6,469 nucleotides of DNA, taken from NCBI GenBank assembly GCA_945926565.1, contig CAMELY010000078.1, positions 1 to 6,469 on the forward strand. Direction: 5' to 3'. The position numbers were made by a program, and so were the translations under genes. Source of the stretch: an uncultured Clostridia bacterium (lineage in GTDB: Bacteria > Bacillota > Clostridia > Oscillospirales > Oscillospiraceae). The notes under the pieces were generated by a model that was not told where the DNA came from, did not search any database, and saw nothing but the letters and a program-made list of their open reading frames with translations. Every line of letters starts with the position of its first letter. Within the stretch, counting starts at the first letter, position 1. Below, in pieces: positions 1-5,086 of this stretch.

Positions 1-677
1 TTGCGGCCCTCACGGCCGATGATACGGCCCTTCATCTCGTCATTGGGCAGGGGCACCACAGAGACGGCCACCTCGGCCACCTGGTCGGCGGCGCACCGCT
101 GGATGGCCAGGGCGATGAGCTCCCGGGCATAGGTGTCGGCCTCGTCCTTGAACTTGGCCTTGATCTCCTTGATCTTGACGGCCTCCTCGTGGGTGACGTC
201 GTTCTCCACCTGCTGAATCAGGTAGTTTCTGGCCTCCTCGGCAGTCAGGCCGGAGATCCGCTCCAGGGTCTCCTGCTGGCTCCGCTTCAGGTTCTCCACC
301 TCTTCGCGGGCCCGCTCGGCGGCGGCCAGCCTGTTCTGCAGCCGCTCTTCCTTCTTTTCAATCTGCTCGGTCTTGCGGTCCAGAGCCTCTTCCTTGGCCT
401 GGAGCCGGCGCTCCTGCTTCTGCAGCTCGGCACGCTGCTCCTTGACCTCGCGCTCATAGTCGTTGCGCTCCCGGTGAATTTCTTCCCGGGCCTCTACCAG
501 CGCCTCGCGCTTCTTGCTCTCGGCCTCCTTGATGGCTACGTTGACAATGCGGGTGGCCTCTTCCTCCGCGGAGCCAATCTCCTTCTCCGCAACCTGTTTC
601 CGGTACAGGAAGCCTGCCGCCGCGCCGGCAACAATGCAAACCAGACCGATCAGCACTGCGGCAAAAATCGGTATCAT
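1..677 (-). CDS. rny: Ribonuclease Y, N-terminal part (3' end outside window)
   Basis: RNase Y is a membrane-anchored endoribonuclease that starts bulk mRNA decay in many Firmicutes. About 225 codons are visible. Residues 4-24 form one hydrophobic anchor (starting MIPIFAAVLIGLVCIVAG). Residues about 28-140 are a long charged stretch rich in Glu, Lys, Arg and Gln, as expected for the family's coiled coil. A family-typical segment with TAEEARNYL follows, and the last visible residues, GRIIGREGR, are the start of the KH RNA-binding domain. The catalytic HD domain lies beyond position 1. The ATG at 677-675 follows an AAGGAGG ribosome-binding site (697-691) with 13 nt spacing, and the anchor begins immediately after it, so this start is well supported. 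The gene has its own promoter and a roughly 165-nt leader containing a terminator-like hairpin, listed separately. It is divergent from spoIIP. The family call is very secure. Confidence 0.96.
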   Translation of the reverse strand, partial: MIPIFAAVLIGLVCIVAGAAAGFLYRKQVAEKEIGSAEEEATRIVNVAIKEAESKKREALVEAREEIHRERNDYEREVKEQRAELQKQERRLQAKEEALDRKTEQIEKKEERLQNRLAAAERAREEVENLKRSQQETLERISGLTAEEARNYLIQQVENDVTHEEAVKIKEIKAKFKDEADTYARELIALAIQRCAADQVAEVAVSVVPLPNDEMKGRIIGREGR

Positions 678-800
678 GATTGAAAATACACCTCCTTATT
701 CAATTGATAGCAGCCGGAAGGGTTTCCAGTCCGGCAAAATGCAAAAAGAGACAGACGGCAGCGCCGCCGCCTGCAGGAAAGACGTTGAAAAACAGCCCTC

Positions 801-834
801 AAAAAAGCCGTCCGAAGACGGCTTTCCGTTCTTC
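801..834 (-). terminator. Intrinsic-terminator hairpin in the rny leader, with a competing upstream hairpin
   Basis: Read on the minus strand, AAAGCCGTC (825-817), loop TTCG (816-813) and GACGGCTTT (812-804) form a 9-bp perfect stem closed by a C(UUCG)G tetraloop, running into six T residues (806-801). This is a textbook intrinsic terminator shape. No minus-strand gene lies upstream of it, since the neighbour spoIIP is on the plus strand. It therefore sits in the rny 5' leader, beginning about 20 nt after the predicted transcription start. An alternative stem just upstream, GAAGAACGG (834-826) with CCGTCTTC (821-814), one bulged A and loop AAAG, uses the terminator's left arm, so the two cannot form together. 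A role as an attenuator is inference. Confidence 0.72.
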
Positions 835-850
835 AAAATAATCCACTCCT

Positions 851-879
851 ATTTTACTTTGTATCTGACACAATGTCAA
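851..879 (-). promoter_or_regulatory. Sigma-A promoter for rny
   Basis: On the minus strand there is a perfect -35 box TTGACA (879-874), a 17-nt spacer, and TAAAAT (856-851) as a near-consensus -10 box. Transcription should start around 844-842, giving an untranslated leader of about 165 nt before the rny ATG at 677. The promoter lies in an AT-rich island within otherwise GC-rich sequence. Confidence 0.85.
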
Positions 880-970
880 GATGATTCATTTGTGTGGAAA
901 AGGTGTTTTCACTTTTGTGAACGGTGACTGAAAATTTCGCCTTACCCGCCATCCGCCGCCGGGAATCCAG

Positions 971-999
971 GCATATTTCCCCTCCGCCGGACATAGGCT
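971..999 (+). promoter_or_regulatory. Sigma-E-like sporulation promoter for spoIIP
   Basis: GCATATT (971-977) and CATAGGCT (992-999), separated by 14 nt, resemble the mother-cell sigma-E consensus (a -35 with an ATATT-like core, a -10 of the CATACAAT type, 13-15 nt spacing). The -10 keeps CATA and the final T. Transcription would start near 1006, about 45 nt before the spoIIP ATG. In Bacillus subtilis spoIIP is known to be transcribed by sigma-E RNA polymerase, so motif and gene function agree. Confidence 0.65.
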
Positions 1000-1052
1000 C
1001 TTGTTGCAGCTTCGGGGACATGCCCTGAGCGGCAGACAGGAGGCGGTGGCGA

Positions 1053-2219
1053 ATGAAGTCGAGGGGAGCGGGCCGTCGGCGGGCCAGGCTGGCAGCCCTG
1101 GGGGCGGCGGTGGGCGCGCTCTGGCTGCTGGGCAGCAGGGCGGATGTGGAAACGCTCAAGGAGCAGCTGACCGCCCTGCTCAGCCGGCAGGAGCTGGCCC
1201 AGGCCCTGCTGGAGGAGTCGCTTCCCGGCGCCGCCGGGGAGCCGGAGACGCTGGAGCAGCTGATGCTGGAGCAACTCCCGCCCGCGGCAGAGGAGCAGCA
1301 GCAGGCGCCGGCGGGAGAGACAGATCCGCCGCCGGAGCCGGAACCGGCTCCCTCTCCGGAACAGGAGGAAGCCATGCCCACAGCGGGTCTGCTGGAGGCG
1401 CCGGAGGCTGAGATCTGGCCGGAGGAGACGCCGGAAGAGCCGGTGGATGAGGCGCTGTTTTCCTACCCGGTCTCCCCGGAGGATCTGGAGCTGACCAACT
1501 CCACCGGCGGCCTGGCGGTGGAGCTGGGGGACTATCTGGAGCGGGAGGTCAACCTGACCCTCTCCAAGGAGGGGCCCCAGATCCTCATTATGCACACCCA
1601 CGGCACCGAGGCATACACCATGGCGGACGGAGACGACTACACCCCCTCGGACACCGCCCGCACCACCGACGAGAACTACAATATGATCCGGGTGGGAGAG
1701 GAGATCAAGTCGGTCTTTGAGGAGATGGGCCTCTCGGTGATTCACGACACCAGCCTGTACGACTACCCCAGCTATACCGGCTCCTACGCCCGGTCCCTCA
1801 AGGGGATTCAGTCCTATCTGGAGGAGTATCCCACCATCTCGGTGGTGCTGGACGTCCACCGGGACGCCCTCATCGGCGCGGACGGCACCGCCTACAAGGT
1901 CACCGACACCCTGGAGGACGGGGAGACGGTGGCCCAGGTGATGCTGGTGGTGGGCAGCAATGACGGGGGCCTGGAGCACCCCAATTGGGAGGACAATCTC
2001 ACCCTGGCCGCCCACATCCAGGCGGCCATGCTGGCGCTGCACCCCGGCTTTCCCCGGCCGGTGAATCTCCGCTCCCAGCGGTTTAACCAGCATATGACCT
2101 CCGGCTCTCTGCTGGTGGAGGTGGGCACCAGCGGCAACACCCTCCAGGAGGCTTTGGCCGGGGCGAGGAAGTTCGCCCGGGCGGCGGGGAAGGTATATCT
2201 GGAGTGCATGGAGGAGTGA
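1053..2219 (+). CDS. spoIIP: Stage II sporulation protein P (cell-wall amidase/endopeptidase of engulfment)
   Basis: SpoIIP is a membrane-anchored peptidoglycan hydrolase that, with SpoIID and SpoIIM, thins septal peptidoglycan and drives forespore engulfment. The 388 residues are close to the usual size. After a basic N-terminus (residues 3-12 rich in Arg), residues 12-28 form a hydrophobic anchor. Residues about 58-135 are a Pro/Glu-rich acidic linker. The catalytic domain covers about 145-388, with family motifs ILIMHTHGTEAYT (177-189; His181, His183, Glu186), DENYNMIRVGEEI (206-218), YPSYTGSYARS (238-248), VVLDVHRDA (264-272; His269) and LLVEVGTSGNTLQEA (353-367; Glu356). These His and Glu residues suit zinc-dependent amidase chemistry. 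The ATG follows AGGAGG (1038-1043) with 9 nt spacing. The gene has a sigma-E-like promoter of its own. The protease gene gpr, its neighbour in Bacillus, is not adjacent here. It converges with the kinase gene, and no plus-strand terminator with a T-run is seen after it. Confidence 0.95.
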   Translation: MKSRGAGRRRARLAALGAAVGALWLLGSRADVETLKEQLTALLSRQELAQALLEESLPGAAGEPETLEQLMLEQLPPAAEEQQQAPAGETDPPPEPEPAPSPEQEEAMPTAGLLEAPEAEIWPEETPEEPVDEALFSYPVSPEDLELTNSTGGLAVELGDYLEREVNLTLSKEGPQILIMHTHGTEAYTMADGDDYTPSDTARTTDENYNMIRVGEEIKSVFEEMGLSVIHDTSLYDYPSYTGSYARSLKGIQSYLEEYPTISVVLDVHRDALIGADGTAYKVTDTLEDGETVAQVMLVVGSNDGGLEHPNWEDNLTLAAHIQAAMLALHPGFPRPVNLRSQRFNQHMTSGSLLVEVGTSGNTLQEALAGARKFARAAGKVYLECMEE

Positions 2220-2248
2220 GGAGCTGGCTGAGACCTATCCTTTCACGC

Positions 2249-2271
2249 CGTAGGGGCGGGAAACCGGCCCC
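2249..2271 (+). repeat. GC-rich hairpin with the CGTAGGGGC motif, downstream of spoIIP
   Basis: GGGGC (2253-2257) pairs with GCCCC (2267-2271), and inner GG (2258-2259) pairs with CC (2264-2265) around a GAAA tetraloop, with one bulged G. It starts with CGTAGGGGC, the left end shared by the three hairpins at 4876-5019, so it may be a diverged member of that family, although the right arm lacks the CCCG ending. It lies 30 nt after the spoIIP stop but has no T-run on the plus strand. It could still protect the 3' end of the spoIIP mRNA. Confidence 0.5.
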
Positions 2272-2308
2272 AAAAACAGCCGCAGCCCCTTTACAGGACT
2301 GCGGCTGT
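2272..2308 (-). terminator. Intrinsic terminator of the two-component operon
   Basis: On the minus strand, ACAGCCGCAG (2308-2299) and CTGCGGCTGT (2285-2276) form a perfect 10-bp stem around a 13-nt loop, followed by T residues (2276-2272). The left arm lies inside the histidine kinase reading frame (codons of its C-terminal TAAV) and the stop codon TAA (2293-2291) lies in the loop. Termination therefore overlaps the coding end. It lacks a T-run in the plus direction. Confidence 0.85.
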
Positions 2309-3427
2309 GCCATGTGATTCCGTCTCTGCTTCCGTGTGATGCTCCGGCAGCACCAGCGTGAACCGGCTCCCCACGCCCGGGCGGCTGGTGACCTCGATCC
2401 AGCCCCCGTGGCGCTGGGCGATCCAATGGGCGATGGAGAGACCCAGGCCGGTGCCGCCGGTCTGCCGGTTCCGGGACTGATCCGCCCGGTAAAACCGCCG
2501 GAACAGCTTGCCCAGCTCCTCCCGGGGGATGCCGGGGCCGTCGTCGGTGACTGCCAGCCGGGCTGTCCCTCCCTCCTGACAGAGAGAGAGCCGGATGTGC
2601 CCCCCTTCCGGGGTGTATTTCACGGCGTTGTCCACCAGAATCCGGTAGGCCTGCTTGACAAGCCGGGGATCCGCCTGCACCAGCACCATGGGCTCCAGCT
2701 GAGCGGAGATCTCCCGTCCCGTGTCCAGCAGCTGGGTCTCCCGGGCCACCTCGTCGGCCACCAGGGTGAGATCCACCTGTTCCAGATGCACTACCTGGGT
2801 GTCGTTGTCCCCCCGCACCAGAAAGAGCAGCTGCTCCACCAGCCTTGCCATGGAGTCCGACTCCTGGACGATGGCATCGATGGCCTCCTGCCGGGCGGCG
2901 GGGTTGTCCTTGCCCCAGCGGTTGAGCAGGTTGGCGTAGCCCTGGATCACCGAGATGGGGGTGCGCAGCTCATGGGAGGCGTCGGAGACAAACCGGGCCT
3001 GGGCCTGGTAGCCCTGGTCAATCCGCTCCAGCATGGCGTTGATGGCCCGGGTCAGGCCGTCCAGCTCCTGGCTGCCCTGGGGCAGGCTGACCCGGCTGCT
3101 CAGATGGGAGACGTTAATGTTGTCCAGCCGGCGGATGAGGCACTCCAGATCCTCCGGCCTCAGGTCGCTCTGGCTGAGCACGTCCGCCGTCTCTCCCATG
3201 GCCTCCAGAGGGGCCAGCAGGGAGCGGATGAGCTGGGCGTTCCGGTTCATGAAAAAGAGCAGGGTGAGAAACTCCACAATAAAGAGCAGACGCCAGACCC
3301 AGCCGCTGACCCCCACAAAGACCAGGATGAACAGATCCAGCAGCAGGAAGCAGACCAGATTCTGTAGAAACAGCTTGCTGCACACCTGGCGGATGATGCC
3401 GTCCAGCATCGCTTTCCGATTGGCCAC
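2291..3427 (-). CDS. HAMP-type sensor histidine kinase with minimal extracellular region
   Basis: This membrane kinase should autophosphorylate on a histidine and pass the phosphate to the adjacent response regulator. Of 378 residues, about 19-60 contain two closely spaced hydrophobic segments with only a short turn (around GVSGWVWR) between them, so there is no extracellular sensor domain. A HAMP-like linker follows (about 61-140). The HisKA dimerisation/phosphoacceptor box FVSDASHELRTPISVIQGY (146-164) contains His152. The ATPase domain shows the N box (DNAVKYTPEGG, from 266), the G1 box (DDGPGIP, 295-301), the F box (LFRRFYR, 308-314) and the G2 box (GGTGLGLS, 324-331), all apparently intact. 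The start is GTG at 3427, preceded by AGGAGG (3440-3435) with 7 nt spacing. The response regulator stop is 15 nt upstream, so the pair is co-transcribed. The architecture resembles intramembrane-sensing kinases involved in envelope stress, but the signal is unknown. Confidence 0.93.
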   Translation of the reverse strand: MANRKAMLDGIIRQVCSKLFLQNLVCFLLLDLFILVFVGVSGWVWRLLFIVEFLTLLFFMNRNAQLIRSLLAPLEAMGETADVLSQSDLRPEDLECLIRRLDNINVSHLSSRVSLPQGSQELDGLTRAINAMLERIDQGYQAQARFVSDASHELRTPISVIQGYANLLNRWGKDNPAARQEAIDAIVQESDSMARLVEQLLFLVRGDNDTQVVHLEQVDLTLVADEVARETQLLDTGREISAQLEPMVLVQADPRLVKQAYRILVDNAVKYTPEGGHIRLSLCQEGGTARLAVTDDGPGIPREELGKLFRRFYRADQSRNRQTGGTGLGLSIAHWIAQRHGGWIEVTSRPGVGSRFTLVLPEHHTEAETESHGTAAVL

Positions 3428-3442
3428 GGGCCCACCTCCTCT

Positions 3443-4117
3443 TCAGCGCGTCCGGAGGATATAGCCCACGCCCCGGACGGTCTCCACCACCGAGGCGCCC
3501 AGCTTGTTCCGGAGAAAGCTGATGTAGACGTCCACGGCGTTGGTCTCGCCGGCGTAGTCGAAGCCCCAGACCTGGCTGAGCAGCTGCTCCCGGGTGAGCA
3601 CCCGGTTGGGGTTTTCCAGCAGGTACTGGAGCAGGTCAAATTCCCGCCGGGTGAGATTTACCGGCTCTCCCTTCCGGGTCACCGTCCGGCTCTCCGGGTC
3701 CAGGGCCACCTCTCCCGCCGTCAGCAGATTGGGCTGGGGGGCGGCGGCAGCGGCGGTCTTGCGGAGGGTCGCCCGGATCCGGGCCAGCAGCTCCTCGATG
3801 GCAAAGGGCTTGGTGATATAGTCCTCCGCCCCCGCGTCCAGGCCGGAGACCTTGTCCATGACCGCGTCCCGGGCGGTGAGCAGCAGCACCGGGGTATATC
3901 TCTGCTCCTCCCGCCGCAGCCGGCGCAGCACCTCCATGCCGGAGAGCCGGGGCAGCATAATGTCCAGCAGCACCAGGTCGAACCGGCCGGAGAGGGCCAG
4001 CGCCAGACCGGAGGGGCCGTCGAAGGCCTTTTCCGCCTGGTAGCCCTCATAGGTCAGCTCCAGCTCCAGCATCCGGGCCAGCTTCTCCTCGTCCTCTACG
4101 ATCAAAATCCGGGCCAT
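3443..4117 (-). CDS. OmpR/PhoB-family response regulator
   Basis: This two-component transcription factor should be phosphorylated by the downstream kinase. The 224 residues are the normal length for the family. The receiver domain (about 1-120) has the acidic pocket VEDEE (Glu8, Asp9, Glu10), phosphoacceptor Asp52 in LLDIMLPRLSG, Thr81 in LLLTARD and Lys103 in ITKPF. An alanine-rich linker (TAAAAAPQPN, 121-130) leads to a winged-helix DNA-binding domain (about 131-224) with family signatures LTRREFDLLQYLLENP, VLTREQLLSQVWG and VDVYISFLRNKL, ending VRGVGYILR. The ATG at 4117 follows AAGGA (4134-4130), which lies in the last codons of the preceding gene, whose stop is only 5 nt away, so translation may be coupled. 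Target genes cannot be read from sequence. A direct repeat upstream of the operon (4761-4779) is a candidate self-binding site. Confidence 0.95.
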   Translation of the reverse strand: MARILIVEDEEKLARMLELELTYEGYQAEKAFDGPSGLALALSGRFDLVLLDIMLPRLSGMEVLRRLRREEQRYTPVLLLTARDAVMDKVSGLDAGAEDYITKPFAIEELLARIRATLRKTAAAAAPQPNLLTAGEVALDPESRTVTRKGEPVNLTRREFDLLQYLLENPNRVLTREQLLSQVWGFDYAGETNAVDVYISFLRNKLGASVVETVRGVGYILRTR

Positions 4118-4122
4118 AGCAA

Positions 4123-4692
4123 TTACACGTCCTTGTTAAAGTTCTTTTTCACACTGGTCACCACATCGTCGGCGGTGTCGTTGATGTTCTCCATCACCTG
4201 GTTCACGTCCTCCCGGTCCAGGTCAGGCCCGGCCAGCCGGTAGCGCCAGCCCAGGAAGAAGCCCAGGATGAGCAGCACCGGCACCAGCCAGAAGGCCATG
4301 AGCAGCAGCACCAGAGCCACCCCCAGGGGCACCTGAAATTCCCGGCCGGTGCGCCGGTGGTAGGCCTCCAGCCGGTTGTCGATGAGCCACCGCTTGACCA
4401 GCTGCCCCACACGGCGGGCGTCCGATTTGAATTTCTCCTGCTGGTCCGGGCCGGCGGCGGCGCCATCCCCGGCAGGGACAGTCTCCGGGGTGGAGCCGGT
4501 GGTCTGGTCGTCCCGGGTGGAATAGGTGGAGACGCCGGAGGCGGGAATTTTGCCCGCCTGCTCCAGCCAGACCAGCGCCTCCAGCAGGTCGCCGCCGGAG
4601 GCCTCCAGCGCGGCCTTGGCGTCGGCAAAGCTGACGTCGGCAAAGTCCTTCAGCTTTCCCACCTGCTCCAATGTAATCTCAGAATTCCCCAT
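4123..4692 (-). CDS. UBA-like and DUF4342-type membrane protein
   Basis: A small protein of unknown function, first gene of the operon with the response regulator and kinase. Using the ATG at 4692 it has 189 residues. Residues about 5-48 (from EITLEQVGKL) resemble a UBA/TS-N-like three-helix fold as in EF-Ts, with the motif DFADVSFADAKAALEASGGD. A Pro/Gly/Thr-rich linker follows (about 50-85). Residues about 92-155 resemble DUF4342: an amphipathic stretch (VGQLVKRWLIDNRLEAYHRR), then a hydrophobic region (from VPLGVALVLLLMAFWLVP) that probably enters or spans the membrane. The charged C-terminal tail contains MENINDTADD. This start has AAGGAAG just upstream with 6 nt spacing. An in-frame ATG at 4734 overlaps the predicted -10 box and lacks such a site. 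The stop is 5 nt before the response regulator ATG. An accessory role in sensing is inference from the operon only. Confidence 0.8.
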   Translation of the reverse strand: MGNSEITLEQVGKLKDFADVSFADAKAALEASGGDLLEALVWLEQAGKIPASGVSTYSTRDDQTTGSTPETVPAGDGAAAGPDQQEKFKSDARRVGQLVKRWLIDNRLEAYHRRTGREFQVPLGVALVLLLMAFWLVPVLLILGFFLGWRYRLAGPDLDREDVNQVMENINDTADDVVTSVKKNFNKDV

Positions 4693-4722
4693 GGAAATCT
4701 TCCTTTCGTTTTTGATGAGAAC

Positions 4723-4751
4723 AGTATAACCCACGGGACTGAAACGGTGGT
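4723..4751 (-). promoter_or_regulatory. Probable promoter of the DUF4342/response regulator/kinase operon
   Basis: TATACT (4728-4723, minus strand) is a good -10 box, 30 nt before the first start codon. At 17-19 nt upstream only ACCACC, AACCAC or CAACCA is available as a -35, all poor. A promoter with a good -10 and weak -35 often depends on an activator, which fits the direct repeat just upstream (4761-4779). No other promoter-like pair stands out in the region. Confidence 0.45.
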
Positions 4752-4760
4752 TGACGTTGG

Positions 4761-4779
4761 CTTAAAATTGGATTAAAAG
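4761..4779 (-). promoter_or_regulatory. Candidate response-regulator binding site (11-bp direct repeat)
   Basis: The minus strand carries TTTTAA (4778-4773) and again TTTTAA (4767-4762), exactly 11 bp apart, within CTTTTAATCCAATTTTAAG. OmpR/PhoB-family regulators typically bind tandem direct repeats spaced about one helical turn. The site is about 10 bp upstream of where the -35 box would be, a usual position for an activator. It is an AT-rich patch in GC-rich DNA and is also partly palindromic, so another regulator is possible. Confidence 0.35.
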
Positions 4780-4855
4780 CGTCGGGTTTCCTAAGCAACC
4801 GCGGATGAAGGCGGGAAATGCAGCCGTTTTGCGAGGATCATCCGGCAATGGATGG

Positions 4856-4886
4856 GCGGGGTGTCTTGACCTGTTGTAGGGGCGAT
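4856..4886 (+). repeat. 31-bp imperfect direct repeat, copy 1
   Basis: Starts GCGGGGTGTCTTGACCTG and runs into the left arm of the hairpin at 4876. It matches 4951-4981 with three differences, 95 bp away. The two copies flank the inverted hairpin pair at 4876-4949. Confidence 0.7.
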
Positions 4887-4900
4887 TCACGAATCGCCCG
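4876..4900 (+). repeat. REP-like palindrome A
   Basis: GGGCGATTC (4880-4888) pairs with GAATCGCCC (4891-4899) around AC, a 9-bp stem preceded by GTA and followed by G. The frame is GTAGGGGC at the left and GCCCG at the right with a central TTCACGAA. The same frame recurs in inverted orientation at 4925-4949 and in shortened form at 4996-5019. There is no adjacent T-run, so this is not a standard terminator. Confidence 0.75.
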
Positions 4901-4924
4901 CTTGGAAATGCGCTCGTCATCGGA

Positions 4925-4949
4925 CGGGCCGTTCGTGAACGGCCCCTAC
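4925..4949 (-). repeat. REP-like palindrome B (inverted copy of A)
   Basis: On the plus strand GGGCCGTTC (4926-4934) pairs with GAACGGCCC (4937-4945) around GT. Read on the minus strand, the unit has the same GTAGGGGC left end, TTCACGAA centre and GCCCG right end as palindrome A. Only the two base pairs next to the centre differ, CG/CG in place of GA/TC, so pairing is kept. A and B are 24 bp apart in opposite orientation, like the REP pairs of other bacteria. Confidence 0.75.
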
Positions 4950-4950
4950 G

Positions 4951-4981
4951 GCGGGGTGTCTTGATCTGTTGTAAGAGCGAT
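4951..4981 (+). repeat. 31-bp imperfect direct repeat, copy 2
   Basis: Starts GCGGGGTGTCTTGATCTG and continues into GTAAGAGCGAT, where copy 1 has the intact hairpin start GTAGGGGCGAT. What follows (ATATCGTAAC) no longer forms the palindrome, so this looks like a decayed hairpin copy, or one cut short by the event that placed palindrome C next to it. Confidence 0.65.
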
Positions 4982-4995
4982 ATCGTAACCAATCC

Positions 4996-5019
4996 GTAGG
5001 GGCGCACATTGTGCGCCCG
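4996..5019 (+). repeat. REP-like palindrome C
   Basis: GGGCGCAC (5000-5007) pairs with GTGCGCCC (5011-5018) around ATT, preceded by CCGTAG and followed by G. The outer frame GTAGGGGC and GCCCG is the same as in A and B, but the centre is different and one base shorter. It lies about 70 nt downstream of the stop codon of the HTH gene at 5087 and could act as a 3' mRNA stabiliser for it. No T-run accompanies it. Confidence 0.72.
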
Positions 5020-5086
5020 CCGTATCGCAAGACATTTCCGTTATTGTGTGGGTGGGTTCCAAACCTGACTGTGCGGCAAAAAGCGC

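Noticed and set aside
189..683. 164-codon plus-strand frame opposite rny
   Set aside because: Its Leu-rich translation mirrors the Glu/Lys codons of the RNase Y coiled coil on the other strand.
754..822. Second competing pairing between GACGGC in the rny leader terminator and GCCGTC further downstream
   Set aside because: The partner lies after the T-run, so it would be made too late to prevent termination; probably chance in GC-rich DNA.
942..2093. 383-codon open frame on the minus strand across spoIIP
   Set aside because: It is antisense to a clear SpoIIP with strong motifs, ribosome-binding site and promoter. Its protein has no recognisable domain and is Arg/Gly/Leu-rich, as expected for the shadow of a GC-rich gene.
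2336..3367. 343-codon open frame on the plus strand across the histidine kinase
   Set aside because: Antisense to a kinase with all catalytic boxes intact; the translation shows no known motif and no ribosome-binding site stands out.
4693..4734. Upstream ATG extending the DUF4342 protein by 14 residues
   Set aside because: It overlaps the predicted -10 box and lacks a ribosome-binding site, while the ATG at 4692 has AAGGAAG at good spacing.
4762..5007. 81-codon minus-strand frame in the repeat region
   Set aside because: Runs through the palindromes, is Arg/Pro-rich without a domain, and has no ribosome-binding site; the region is better explained as non-coding repeats.
4856..5019. CRISPR-like array
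   Set aside because: Only three palindromes, in mixed orientation, with unequal spacing and no uniform spacers or cas genes.
5068..5086. Terminator just after the HTH gene (T-run GCTTTTTGCC on the minus strand)
   Set aside because: The T-run is present but no stable stem of more than about four pairs could be drawn immediately before it.
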